Shown here piece by piece: positions 35,101 through 48,265 of a DNA stretch of 60,000 nt (positions are counted from its first letter, which is position 1; each line of letters opens with the position of its first letter). A program made the position numbers and the translations under genes. The notes beneath the pieces were generated by a model. That model ran no database searches and was not told the DNA's origin. It saw nothing but the letters and a program-made list of their open reading frames with translations. Origin of the DNA: Tubiluchus corallicola (taxonomy: Eukaryota > Priapulida > Priapulimorpha > Priapulimorphida > Tubiluchidae); the NCBI GenBank assembly GCA_030141605.1, contig JAQGDQ010000030.1, forward strand, positions 126,001 to 186,000, in the 5' to 3' direction.

Positions 35101-36749
35101 CGGTCACCAAATTTCTGTCATTTGCGTAGCGAGAAAGTTCTGTGAACTTTTTGTGAGCGTCATAATAAGAGGTTAATAGCCTCAAAAGCTTTCCTTGGTG
35201 TTATTCTATAAAATAGCCGCAGCTGCTGAAAAAAATACTGTATATTCGCACAGCATTTGAATTTATCTCTGTGTCCCAAATGCTCCTTGAATTGTAGAGA
35301 CTTCTTTATTCACAGCTAACACATCTTTCTCTCTCTCTCTCTCTCTCAGTTTAGCGCTTTCAAATTTCTGCTTTTTTGCTAATATTTCTTGAGATCTCCA
35401 GCTTGTCTTGGTAGCATACAGCGCAATTTCAGAATGTGTGAAATAACAGGAACTTCTCAACGCAAGTCTAGTGCTCTCTAGTGTTATTTTTGTAAAACAA
35501 AACTTCGTTGTTTGCTTATACAGTGTGTGCTATGGCGCATGCATATTGTGGGGTCTGGACACAAGAATGCTTTTCAGGAGGAAAGCTGAAGCCGGAGTTG
35601 GGCTTCACACATAACTTTGTGACGTCACATCGCGTTTAAGCCATCAGCAGAAAACAACGTATACGTATATACATATGTGTACGCAACATTATAGAATTGC
35701 TTGTACTTTGGACAGAATTGAATTGTGTTTTTTATTGTAAATTTATTAATTGAGGTCTGAGAGTGCCACTCGATGTAATATTTTTAGCTAGTTACGAAGA
35801 GTGTGGCCTTCCTCCAACATATGTTGCAAATTAGCTAAGTTAAAAGGGTCGCTGTCGTGTTGTTTAGGGTCGGTAAAACAGTTTGTCAGCACTCAATAAA
35901 ATCTGGTCCTTGTAATAGCATTTCACGAACCGCCTTGAGGCACAGAGATATATGCCTAGATTGAACCTAGAAAATGCTTTGGTCGTAAAATGTGCGCATG
36001 CGCAACTCGTGTCACTTCAGAAGTGTAAATCCATGTTTTGAAGTTGTGATTTGTGGCCACTGTTGCAAAAAGGCAAACAGTAACAAATTACTAAAATCAA
36101 CTCACTAACTTTTGATTTTCTTCAAAATAAAATTCTGTTGCACTGGTTGTTTTATCATTAAGAAGGAATTATATTCTAATGATCATGATGTTTCGAGATT
36201 TTATATCTCTTGCCCAGACATTATAATTGCAAGATAATTGAACTGAATAATGTAATTCAAACAATTTACAGCGTGATAAGATCAAAACAATAATTTAACT
36301 TGCTAAATGAAAAATTTGAAGTTTAAAAAACACTGCACTGGATTGGTAAAACCGTGGAGTAAACACTCCACTATTATACTCAAAGATCATTAAGGCATTT
36401 TATATTTATTCCCAAATATATTCCATTTCATATATATGTATATTACATTTATATACATTTGTTGTTAAATACGTGTGTTTTAAATCAGTGTTTTTCTCAC
36501 TAGTGTTATATTGGGTTATTTATCAGTGAAACTACCAACTGGTATCTAAATTTTCACTCTTTTGCAGTCACATTTATTTAAGACCATTTCTGTAAACTAC
36601 ATTAATTCTAAGTCTAAAATTTGCATTCTCATTTTATGAGTCTAATTATCTCTTGTTATATTTTGTGCACATGTGTATGACTGTATGTGTTATGATGTGA
36701 ACGAAACGAATAATAATATATAATAAAAAAGGGTGAGATGACATTCCAG

Positions 36750-36850
36750 ACACTTAGCTGACTAGCGACATAGTAACTATAGTTATTAGGCTTTTGTGTT
36801 ATTTTATGGTGCTGAGTTCGGTTCCCAGCAGAACGACGTTTTTTTATCAT
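36750..36850 (+). mobile_element. weak tRNA-like SINE remnant
   Basis: TTAGCTGACTAGCGACATAG resembles an A box region and GTTCGGTTCCCAGCAG a B box, about 50 bases apart. The rest does not fold as a tRNA. Confidence 0.3.
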
Positions 36851-37951
36851 TTTTGATTGTTTAGTCTTTTAATCTTGGCATGCTTTTTATCTGTGTGCTT
36901 ATTTTTATGCAATCTTATCTTCTCTACAGTTCATGCAATCTGAGCCAGGTTTGCCCTATTTTCTTGACGAGTATATGCCTATAAACACCCGGAGACAGTT
37001 ATGAGGCCCGCTGTTTGTATTAGAGCGCTTTTAAAACAGCTATTACAACTATTGTTTAGAAGGTAAACAGTCCAGCCAAGCCCTGGGCATCATTACGTCT
37101 GGCACGACTATGTTGTTTTAAGCCGGTGTTTGTTTATTTTAAAAAGTTCCAGTTCGTTTTATGAAGCAAGTTGGGCATAGAGCTGCCATTGGAGCATGCT
37201 TGATGATGTGGTGGATTGATGGCGTATCTAGTTCCATAAACTGAAGTATTAGAGCTGCCACTAGCGCCCTGGGCGCATTACAGTACGTTAATACCTAGCT
37301 TCATGGAGCCTAGTATGCATTACAGGGTGGTGGCGTATCCAGCGTCATGAAGTTGAGACGTAGTGTCGTAGGTGGCAGTTTTGATCCATTGCCGCGTAGT
37401 GCGTGTTCAGTTTATATGAAGAGGGCTGAGACTAGGAGACATTTCTACAACTGGGGCTGGGGCAAAACCGTTGTTGGATTTTGACTGATTTCAGCTTCTC
37501 AGTGATTGTAGTGGATTGTAGACTTTCACTCTGTACAGTTGGGAAAGAGAGTAGCTCCGCATGGTTTCTTGAAGCCACTCACCAGAAAAGGGATCTTAGT
37601 AGTGATTGCCGTGCTGGAAGATCTACCCAGGACCTGTTTCTGGAACAACAAATGGAGACGATGGCTGAATAAAACAAGAAGCCATCTAATAAAAAACCAT
37701 AGTCTTGGCTCTTAGTGGGGTGTTTGCGCTAGGTAAAGAAAAAAAAAGCTTACACGTTTGGCGCTTAAGTAAAGGCGTGGGAATATCAGTTATTGGGTGA
37801 TTGGTGGAACCCACGTATAATACTTTTGGGCTTGCATAGCTAAACTTGGGCCTTGCAGAAGGGGGAAGAGAAGGGCGCATTTCACTGGTTAAAAACCATT
37901 AACCATTAGATTTGAAAACACATAAGCTTGGTTGCTACTGCTTCTCTTTCT

Positions 37952-38230
37952 TCACGCAGTGACTTTTTTAATTTTACATACTTGTAGATCCAGAAGTCTG
38001 TTTAAGTTGTCTGCGCGCTCTTGAACATAAGTGTTTGCAAAATCACCCACAAATTCCAAATTTTGCAAATGCATTCCGGTTGACCTCTCTGCTAGTTCTA
38101 TTTTTTGTATCCAGTAAAAACATTCTAGCGCATCCCAAAATAATTCTCTTATAACATCATTGCTTGTACAGACAACATTCTGCATTTTTGCTTGTTTCAT
38201 TTCGTCATTGCCTTTTTTCTGTTTTTCAAG
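37952..38230 (-). pseudogene. unidentified minus-strand open stretch
   Basis: About 93 codons are open (including ELFWDALECFYWIQKIELAE and NTYVQERADNLNRLLDLQV), with balanced amino-acid use and a helical look. No family is recognised and no clear splice sites bound it. It lies inside intron 1 on the strand opposite to the PDZ gene. It could be a transposon protein fragment or chance. Confidence 0.22.
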
Positions 38231-38703
38231 GCTACAGTCATGCCTTTTTCATGTGTATGGATATCATCTTCATACCAGTTCGCTTTATGAATCACATGTC
38301 CTGTCATGCTACATTGGCAATTTTAGAAACGATAGCAATTTTAGAAGTCAACACGTGTATTTTCTGGTAATGAAAATGGCTCACCACTTTTCCACGTGTG
38401 ATATAAAATCACCCAGCACTAAATGATGAAAAAATATAGCTAGATTGATAAGTTTCGGAGTTCACTTGCAATTTAGACAGCATATAACACTTTTACTGTT
38501 TTGTGCAATCCCAATGACATGGCACATATCTCACTGTTTAACAAAGATCAGGTTTAGGATCTTTTACACATTTCCTTCTTTTCAGTCAAGCATGGATTTC
38601 AAAATTTAATATTTTTAGCTTTATTTCATCATGCCATTGTTAAACTTTCTAACTTTTGAGTTGATCTTTGAGCATATAATCATTTCTTCAATGTCTTATT
38701 CAG

Positions 38704-38855
38704 ATAAACCCGCACAGTAAAGCCGCCAAGGCCGGAATCAGTATTGGTGACCAGGTAGTTCGGATCAATGGTCAGATGACGGATGGTTTCAAGCATGGCG
38801 ATGCTCTTGAACTCATATACAAGACTGGCGACACATTGTCCCTTGCATTGAAAAG
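38704..38855 (+). CDS. PDZ scaffold gene, exon 2 (C-terminal half of PDZ domain)
   Basis: Residues 32-82. The acceptor CAG ends at 38703. The frame reads INPHSKAAKAGISIGDQVVR, then INGQMTDGF and GDTLSLALKR, and ends at GTTTGT in phase 2. SKAA-AG---GD-V--ING is the diagnostic middle of PDZ domains; together with exon 1 the domain is complete, about 85 residues, normal PDZ length. The closest pattern is the PDLIM/Zasp class, with synaptopodin-2 next. The His of SKAAKAG-type PDZ helix alpha-B appears as H in FKHGDALELI, the position that sets class I ligand choice. Confidence 0.92.
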
Positions 38856-39306
38856 GTTTGTAAAACTAGATCTTCTGTAGATTTACATTTCCGAATTTGT
38901 TGTCAAACGTTTTGCTGTCAGAAAGGATCAGTTGCTAAAAAACTGCAGAAAAAAGCAGTTACAAGTTGGTTACTATTCACTTAGTTTTGCAGTGCTCAGC
39001 ATGTGCAATGAGCAGGTATAATTGACGTTATTTAATTGACGAAATTAAATGTTGTTTCATTGTTCAAAGTAATACAAGGTGACCAAAACAATGTCGAACT
39101 TGGCACATACATGTGTAGTAGCAGCACAGGGGGAGTCGGGTCACTATAGTAAATTTGACCTTGACATTGACATTAAAGATTGGCTTGATCTTACATTTAA
39201 TCACCGTGGTCATCCACTAGTAGTCACTACTTCATGGCTTCAGGTCTTGCTCAACTTTGCTAACATGCATTATGACTAGCCTGCTAATATTTTGCTGTCT
39301 TTACAG

Positions 39307-39356
39307 AGTTCAGGAAGATCTCGCTAATGCAAAAAGAAATAACATCATGGAATCTC
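39307..39356 (+). CDS. PDZ scaffold gene, exon 3
   Basis: 50 bases between TTTACAG and GTGAGT, completing an Arg codon with exon 2. Encodes VQEDLANAKRNNIMES, a charged helix-like extension just after the PDZ domain, and leaves phase 1. The length and phases fit on both sides. Confidence 0.8.
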
Positions 39357-39584
39357 GTGAGTACACTTGTACTGTGATTTTATAATTTGTAAGCAGAAAG
39401 TCTGTGATTAGATTTTGTTTTATTGGCTTAGTTTTGCAAATTTTTTATTATTCAACTCTCTAATACTTTTTGACATGCGTCACATGTTTTTGTTATAAAA
39501 TACCCTTTACATCACTCGTGCACTTTTTAGTATCGATTAAAGTTTCTGTGAGTTGGTTTCATTTTCTGACTTCTATCATTTCAG

Positions 39585-39683
39585 CTTCAATGGCTAGGGT
39601 GAGATTTGGTTCGGGCACCCACTCGGAACCAGGAAATATCGGTAGTGGTGAATCGGCTACTTCCGGCTCATGGCATCCACCCG
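39585..39683 (+). CDS. PDZ scaffold gene, exon 4 (Gly/Ser-rich linker)
   Basis: 99 bases between CATTTCAG and GTAAGT, phase 1 to phase 1. Encodes SMARVRFGSGTHSEPGNIGS, then ESATSGSWHPPG. Disordered linker; no domain recognised. Because both phases are equal it could be skipped without shifting the frame. Confidence 0.75.
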
Positions 39684-41926
39684 GTAAGTGTAACTGCATG
39701 CAAAGTAGCATAGACAATGTAAAGTTATCAATCTTTATAAAACATGCTTTCCATCTTTGGCTTCCAACAGTTCCATGTTCATTAATGACATTGACTGTAC
39801 CACAGCTGTTGAAGAATGATGGAATTTCAGTCGGTCCGCATGCTCAATTTTCGACCTGGAGGTTGCAGCTCGGTTACTTTGCTAGGTCACGTCAGAAACT
39901 CAAAAAATGTTAGCTGCATTACATTATTTACTCATTTGTATTATTTATTAGTAATATTTTTTCTTGTATCTCGTTTTAGAACTTTCTATTGACATGTATC
40001 CCATATTAAGATTTTCTTCTAAGAAAATGAAATGTTTTCCCATAAAACCGTTCTTCAGGAAAATGATTTATAAAATGTCTGGCAAATGAGCTTCAAATGG
40101 GATTGAATTCCTAGTCTTCTCTGCCTTTGGGAATAATGAAATTCTGGCAGCAAACTTCTAGTTCATCTTTTTGTTCATTTGGCTCTGGTTGGAATTTGCG
40201 GTGCTCAAATTATCTTCATTAGGAGTTTTAACCCTGCTGCTATTAAAAATTGAAGGCATAATTATCAATTGAAAACTGAAATGGAAAATTACAGGTTTTT
40301 GGATCTATTGCTCACTGTCATTGATTAGTTGTCATGGTTTCACTGCTGGATTTGATTCAAACTGATTCCAGTTAAAGTTGATAAAGAAATTTTGCTGCAG
40401 TTGATTAAATCGTAATCCTGATAAATTTTTGTTTTGACCCCCATATATTTATCTGTGATTTCCTGTTTTCTTTTGGGTGTGTTTGACAGGGTGAATTAAT
40501 TTGATCAAGTTAAATGTGTGTAAGTGTAATTGCCTGAACAATTTGTAATTGATTAGGATTAACTGTAGTGCTCAGCTGATGTTGTTGTTGTTAGTTATTA
40601 GAACGAAGGAAATAGCAGACAGTGTGCGCTTAGCAAACAAATTAAGCAAGGACAAACCTAATCAGAATATGGATGAGTGACAGTTGAGGAAAAGGTCTCC
40701 TGTATGGTTCCATACAACATATTGGCCCTGACCACTTACTTCGTTGAGGCAAGATGTATATGTAGCTGATCACGAGTTACCTCTGTCACCTCAAACTCTT
40801 AATTTTGGAGTATTATCCTTGATAATTAACTAGACTCTTGTCCTGACTTGTCTAGTGCTTCTTTAACAAAATGCACGTTACGCTTAGCAAACAGTGGCAT
40901 CAGGAAGCTGTTTAAATTACCATAATTATGATTTTAGTGCTTCTGGCATGTGTATAAATTTACCATGTCACATTTTTCGCACCTGTATAGGAAAGCCTTT
41001 TACAGTATAATAAAATGATTACTAGGACTTGTGAACAATAAACATTTACTAACTATTGTCAACTCCGTACGAGTCATACAATCTCGTTATTTTAACATGT
41101 AAACATTTAGACCCATGTAAGAAGGCCATGCATTTTTCTTTTCTGACAGTCAATCAACCAGGAATTTAATTAGACAGCAAATTAATCAGTGAGTAAATTG
41201 TCATCAGACCTGTCTGAATTGCGTCTAGGCGTAATGGAAATTCATTTCTTTTTTCTCTAGTTATGTGCTTTTTAATATCTTTCTGATTATAATTGATATT
41301 TCTGACAGCTGAATTATAAGAAAGAAAAAACCGGTGCAACCTCCCACTAGGCCAATTTGTCCCGCGTCCCGTAACAATACACACATCGCTCGACCAGATA
41401 TTGATTGCCGCAAAACCGTTATATGCTGCTGCTGCTGCTGATGTAGATTCTCTCAGAATTTCTCAGGCTTTCTATAGTGAATGTAGGTTAGTAGTGAATC
41501 TCTCACTGCATTGTGTCTTGCAGCCTTCTCTTTTTACAGCAAGTGTGCCTTTTTTAAGCTACTTTGTGTGTCTCTTTGTTCTTTGTGTTTGGGCAGGATT
41601 ATAGATTGCGCGGGAGCTGGAGAAATCAGGTGTGAAGTTCCCAGTAATGAACTGGGTTAATTGCTAGTACAATCTGATAACACAGGTTTGTTAATCGCTA
41701 CAAATTTATTGCGTTGAATTGCGTGATAGATGTTCACCCGAGACGGCATCATTTTACAGTTGCGTTTGTAGTCTTGGAAACATGATTTATCAACATTTGC
41801 AACACGGCCATTAGTTACAGTTTGGTTAGTGACAAGAGCTTGTTTACAAACCCTAAGTTTACAAACTTTAATTTTATCATATTATCCAAACTTACAGTAG
41901 GATGGTAAATGTATCAGGTGTATCTT

Positions 41927-41928
<2 letters not shown>

Positions 41929-41998
<70 letters not shown>

Positions 41999-41999
41999 G

Positions 42000-42030
<31 letters not shown>

Positions 42031-42067
42031 GTCTCTCTCTCTCTCGCTCGCTCTCTCTCTCTCTCTC

Positions 42068-42126
<59 letters not shown>
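41929..42126. repeat. (CT)n microsatellite
   Basis: About 200 bases of CT repeats with scattered TG, GT and CG interruptions. It produces long artefactual reading frames (Ser-Leu on one strand, Arg-Glu on the other) that are not genes. Confidence 0.97.
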
Positions 42127-42127
<1 letters not shown>

Positions 42128-42498
42128 GTCTGTGAATCCCTATAAATACAATTTCAGTGGCCGTCATAATTTTGTGTATATTTTGTTCAAAGAAAAAAGT
42201 TTTTGTGTGCAGTTTCTTAGAAAATGTTGTGCTAAATCATTGGCAATTATCTTTACAGCATTTTGAGATATCAATGTAAATTTGAGTATGTCTTTAGGAA
42301 ACGAAAGAACAAACGTCTAACATAATTATGTATGTATTTAATATCATTGTCATGTTTTGTAGCAGTAGATTGACTACAGCTGCACTCTCTCTCTCTTATG
42401 TTTAATTGTTGGAGCTATGATTAGCAGCCCGTTTTATTTCAATTAGAGTGCTTGCTGTTACCTTAAAAATCACCAGTGACTGTGAACATTCTATTATA

Positions 42499-43053
42499 CA
42501 GGGTGTTTCATAAGTCTCTCCTTATTTTTAGAAGTTTGCTAAAATAGCAGTTAAAAGAGGAATCCACATGGCAATTTGTTTGCTGAATTTGAGATTCATG
42601 AAAATTCAGGTGGCATCACACTTAGCTTCATAATATGTACATGAAAGTTACTAGCGCACCTGAAAGTGAGCAACACCTTTTCTGAAACAAGCCAAGTCAC
42701 CTTTTCTGAAACAACCAAGTCATTCTTGGCCAGTCGATATTGGAGAACATTTTGGAAGTAACAGAAGCACATGCATTCCTCATCCATTCTAGTATGGGCA
42801 GGTTAACGCAGCTTGGTTGCATCACTTGTATGGTGTATGATTTAGCGAGCGAACAACCCCGCTCAGCTCTGCTAAACGTAAACTCAAAAAATTCTCAACT
42901 AATGACAACCACATGGTTTATATGGTTATAATGTGTAAGTATTCTTATTTTTTATGCTACTAACAAATTGAAAATTGTTCTGCAATTTCGAAATAAATAG
43001 TAATGCAATGTAAATTCAAAATCAAATTACTGTGAGACTTATGAAGCACCTTG
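42499..43053. mobile_element. mariner-like MITE or decayed element, 555 bases
   Basis: The left end CAGGGTGTTTCATAAGTCTC and the reverse complement of the right end, CAAGGTGCTTCATAAGTCTC, match at 18 of 20 positions, and TA flanks both sides. These ends and the TA duplication are typical of mariner elements. I see no transposase frame inside. Confidence 0.85.
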
Positions 43054-44990
43054 TACGAAAAATTTTGCTAAAAAAACTGATCTACCTATCGCAGCTGTAC
43101 TTTGAAATTCCCCCTATTTCATTTTCCCCTCTTCTCCACTCATGCAGCAGCTAAGCAACCATTTTATCCTACATTCCACAACGACATTGCAAAATTACTT
43201 CAGGATATTGATCAGGGCTAAATATGTGCATAATTGCTTAATCTATTACTAGTCAGTGTGTGCACTTGTCATTACTATTCTGACATGATGAAATGACAGA
43301 GACGGAATATTACATATGAAACTGGCATTTGAGCTTCAAAAATGTGCAGTAAAAACTGTTTCAGTGTCATTTTACTAAGTTCACTTAACTAAGGTGGTAC
43401 AGAAAGCATACCTTTGAGATGAATAAGGGTAGCTAGGCTTCTTTGTCATTAGCATAAAACCTCTTTTAGCTTGGCACGTTTAGCAATTAGTCAACTGAAC
43501 GGCGTCTACATATTGTATAATTGACGTTTTCTCGTGCCTTCTGGGCCTCGCTTGACACGTGAAGAATTTAATCTACGCACGGCAGTGCCTGTAATTAATT
43601 CTCACCTGTTCCTCGCACGAGTACAGGTAATGATTAATACGTGTATAGTAATACCTGGTAAGCTCTACAAGTGACGTTAATGATTAAACCTGCGTTTGCA
43701 GTCATGAGCTGTGAAGACAAGCTTGTACTTATTGGAAAAATAAAAAATGGAGAATTTATGCTTGCAGTACTTTATTTTAGATGAATAAACATTTTTTATT
43801 GTTATTTTAATAGGAATAGACATTCTTATTGGTTGGTGGAAAAGCTATTATATAATGCTAAAGATAATTGCAATAATTGACACAGTGATTAACTAATGAC
43901 AACTAGGCATCATTTCTGCTGTATTTGGTATTTTAACTGGACAGCTTTTTATCTTGAATAACTTGTGCTTGTATTTTCTATAGCTACACGATCTTCCTTA
44001 TGCAATATCTAGCGTCAAATAATTATATTAGGGTGTTGTAACCTGTGGTCTCCTAAGCACGCGAAGTTGCAGAAATACAGTTTCTTTTTTTATTTTGTAG
44101 GTACTCAATGTAAATGACTATTCTGTGTTATTTAAGACCGTCTTTCTAAAAAAATCCAATGTTTTCGTCATTTTTTTCCTATATGCACCCAACTTCTCTG
44201 TGCATTTTTGCAGATGAAATTTCTAGAAACAGTTCCAACGGTAGTCGCCCGTCCATTTACTGACCAGGCTAATTTTGCTCATCCTAAGCCCCAAGTCTTG
44301 CTTAACCTTGGTCACAAACCATGACCACTCAGTTGTTTTCTGTCGTCTGGGAATTTATATTGGGTTTTTGACTTATATAAATGTTTTCAAAAACTTGAAT
44401 AAATTGATAATTGATCATTTACACATTTAACGTCTGACGTACGTCACTCTTCAAACACACCATTAATTATTCTATACATTCATTTTATTGTCTTAGGGAG
44501 AGGGTTTTATTACATCGCGGAACTCTTTTATCGGCCCATGCCGCTAAACGAACAATTTTGCTCATATTAAATTTCGCATACAAGTCAGCGTAAACTAATT
44601 TCCAGCAATTGATATTGACCAGCCGAAATTATCCAAACACACAGTGTAGATAGAAGCAATATATATGCAGAGAGGAATTAACTTATATTGACTACACTAG
44701 TTGATTGAAAGCTGTTAGATGGATTCCCCGTGCCTGATGGGTTAAATTTCCCCCAGCATGTTCATGTTGAGTGAACACTGAACATGCAAGTGTGTTTATA
44801 CGCACACGCAGTGAATATGTTCATGCTTGTATATTATTGCAAAAAAGCGAAATGTGTTGCTCATATTTCTTCGCGTGTCCCAGCCCATACGTGCATTGAC
44901 TGTGTTCACTGTTACAGGCTATGTGCATATAAGGGTATTGGGGGAAAGCAATTATGTATAAACGGCAAAAACGTTCTGATTGAACTTGTT

Positions 44991-45088
44991 CATGTGTATG
45001 TAACTGTGTATGTAAAGAAAAACGTGTCATGTGAAGGTCCATGTGTATGTAACTATGTGTGTAAAGAAAAACGTGTCATGTGAAGGTC
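44991..45088. repeat. tandem duplication of a 49-base unit
   Basis: CATGTGTATGTAACT at 44991 recurs at 45040, and each copy ends GTCATGTGAAGGTC. The copies are nearly identical. Confidence 0.85.
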
Positions 45089-46735
45089 CGGGACTTCATG
45101 CTAATGTATACTGAATAAATTTGTTCGTGCATAATGTGTTGAGCGATACGTTTACATTTTGTGTATAAAAGGTGTTTGTGCGACTTGTGAATAAACAGTA
45201 AATGAACGTTTTTGCGCATATATGCAACGTACGTTTACGTAACTGCATTTTTAAAATGCTGATTAAATATTAGTGCGACATATAGAATTAATGCGTTAAG
45301 ACTAAACTGTACGGAATTTTGTTTTTTAAGGGGGGTAGGATCATTAGGGGTTCTGTGGTCGTCTTGATCTCATACGTTTTACAAGTTTTTTTTACAAAAG
45401 ACTTGGAAAATTAAAAGCTAAACAAAAGCCTATTGTATGCAGAATTGATTAAATGAGTTACTTAGTTTGCTACAATAAAGTCAAGTGGTAGCGTTAGCCT
45501 GTAGAATAATTACACGTAATTGCTACTCGCTGCTGCAACTTCCATTCATTCACTGCTTTCGCGCCCCACAATAATGGCAGCACAATGTGCTATTGCACTT
45601 GAAGCCTAACCATTTAGTAATTGAACATTATACACAGTGCAGTAACTATAGTAATTATCTCATGTATTAGATTGGGCACTGAACTTTATAATTACTCAAA
45701 TTGGATGCATAGATGTTGAGTGAGCAAACATGCAACTTGCAATTTAATCTCTAGCAACGTATGAACAATTCATATTTCAATGTAAATAATGCAACTTATG
45801 TACAGCTTGTGCACATTTTTGTACAGTTAATCCAGCACTAATCAGAAGACTTTATTTCTAATGTTTAGCGAATTGGTGACCAGAATCTTGTTAATTATCA
45901 AAGGTTATTCTGTAAATTGAGTCAGGGAACTGGCAGAGGTCTTTTAGTCACACTTAGTTTTTTATACGTCCATCAATTAAAGAAAAAGCCTGGGGCATTA
46001 TGGCAGTCGCCCACCGATTTCCTAACCTATTCCAACATGAGTTAACTTTTATCCCGAGCACACAATAACCACTGTGCTTTTACCCTGCTCCTAACCAAAA
46101 TCCTTATTAAATATTGCGTAAATGTTAATCTAAAAAGTAAACAAATGAACAACAAGTAAACGCATTCCTGGCTAGCTGAGCTAGATCACTGGTCTGGTTT
46201 ACATACTAACTACTCTTAATTTTTCTGCATCCGTTTAATCATCCAATAAACCACTCTTTCATTCATTCAATCATTCATTCATTCTTTCATTATGTTTTCT
46301 CTTTTAGTTATTTATTTAACATTTACTTACAAGTTAAAAAAATAGATACAACAAAAACGTTTTACGAAAACTTGCCACCTATAGAGACATATATTAGATT
46401 TATATGATATAAGTTACTCATAACTTGTAATATACTTAGCTGCTAGTGCCACGTGCACATGAAGCCACTTAAATGATTACTTACGTACTTGCTGTCAATG
46501 TGCAACACTGATGCATTCGTGACAATAAGATATTCTTCTTAATTACTTCACTTGGATTGTTTCGTCAAGCAGTATTCCGGGGGAAATTGATGTTTCGTGC
46601 ATCTAGACAGTGACACGTATTAGTGCATTTATGGACACTGTATTATTCGTACGATATTGCTTTCCGTGTAGGCAAAAGAATCAACAGAAAAATCTTACGT
46701 GAAAACAGATTAGTTTTGTCTGAATAAATTGATAT

Positions 46736-46783
46736 AAAGTAAGGTGACTAGCTAAATTATAAAGTAAGGTGACTAGCTAAATT
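46736..46783. repeat. tandem duplication of a 25-base unit
   Basis: AAAGTAAGGTGACTAGCTAA occurs at 46736 and at 46761 without differences. Confidence 0.9.
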
Positions 46784-48226
46784 GTCATGGTATGTTTAGC
46801 TATAGAAATTAAACAGCACTGAACCTGTTTGGTGTGGTCTGCCGAGTTTCACTGCCACACGACTTTGGGCAACATAAGTGGATGCGAATGTGTAGAAATT
46901 CACTTGCGCCGCGTTTACTGGTTCTGTGCTTCATTTCAAAGTAAAGTTCTTGATATTGAATTATGTCCAATCCTACTAGTAGCTATCCTACTGAATCCCG
47001 ACTTGCAAAATGTTGAACTTTATAAAAAGTGATAAGTTAGCTTTATCGCCAAACTAGTGCCACAAGCCCAAATTTCTTGACTAATAACGAAAGTTTTTAG
47101 TTTTGATCAGTGTTCAACCACAAGCCACCCATTTCAGTTATAAGAGCACATTGATCGTAACTTTGTAACTGCAGGAAGGTCACACTTCAACAAATGAAGT
47201 ATTGCCAGCTTGCCTAGGAACTGCCTTTTTTGTCCTTCAGTAACCCGTCATCAGAAACTATCTTCTACAAGCGTATCGGTACTGGGGTTAGTTTAGAATC
47301 TATGGCGCGAGCAAGTTAAGTTTGCCATTAGCCCGAGGTCCTTGGGTCTTGCTTGAGACCAGAGGACTTAGAGAAAATATGATAAAATACGAAAATACTG
47401 GAATAAAATGAATAAAATTGTTATTCCTTTTATTCTTATACTGCGCGAAGCAGCAAACGCTGGTTTTGTCCATCTGACAAATTGTTTTGATTTGCTGGAA
47501 TGAAGCCAGTACACCAGATCATTTATTCCTGGGTCTCATTCTGGCTTCTTATGGGACACGCTTAACTGACTTCCTGCCGCCAACAATGGATGACCAGATA
47601 TTAATCAAGCCTGGAAGGAAAAAGCAATCTTCAGCCATTAGTTGGTATTACCGCCATTACAGTTGCCACATCTGTAGTAAATCTACTATAAAAGACTCAT
47701 TGTGCATGGCCACACTTACTGCAATGGAACACGGTGACAATACTCATGCATATGTGAATGTAATGCTAAGCAGATTCTTCTGCATGAATAACTTATTGAA
47801 AATATAACCGACTGATTCAATACTATAACATTATTTGTTCACTGGCCATATTATACGCTTATGTTTCCCGCTTATTATTTCTGTTTACTTTAATTAAGCG
47901 CCCTTGCCGCATCTTCCTTTATGAATTTTGTTGTTTTTCCATCTCCAGACTCAAGTTCTGTCAACACTGCTTAGCTGCTGGCCAGCGACTACACTCCCAA
48001 GTGATTACGTCCCTTACATCAAATATTCAACTAGCCTATTCCTGCTGCTGATTTATCCCAATCAATATTGACAGATTGAATTTAAATGGCTCTGTTATGG
48101 CGGTTTATATCTCTGTTGGCTCACTCACTGAAAGGCAGCCTAAGTGCGGATCAATGTAAAGGTTTGCACTTTCACAGCTTGCCTTTGTTTTAGCTATCAT
48201 TTTTCTTCCACTCCTTTCTTAACCCC

Positions 48227-48229
<3 letters not shown>

Positions 48230-48262
<33 letters not shown>
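48230..48262. repeat. short (CT)n tract
   Basis: About 33 bases of CT repeats followed by CGCTCGCTCGGCCGGCCGG. Confidence 0.9.

Positions 48263-48265
<3 letters not shown>

Noticed and set aside
41892-42167. Long frames of Ser-Leu or Arg-Glu repeats on both strands
   Set aside because: They are translations of a (CT)n microsatellite; any frame stays open there.
44784-45083. 99-codon frame rich in Cys and Val
   Set aside because: Its end is produced by a 49-base tandem duplication and the rest is not protein-like; no splice boundaries fit the PDZ gene phases.
47487-47807. 106-codon plus-strand frame in intron 4
   Set aside because: No family recognised, no splice sites in the needed phase, and composition does not stand out from neighbouring chance frames.
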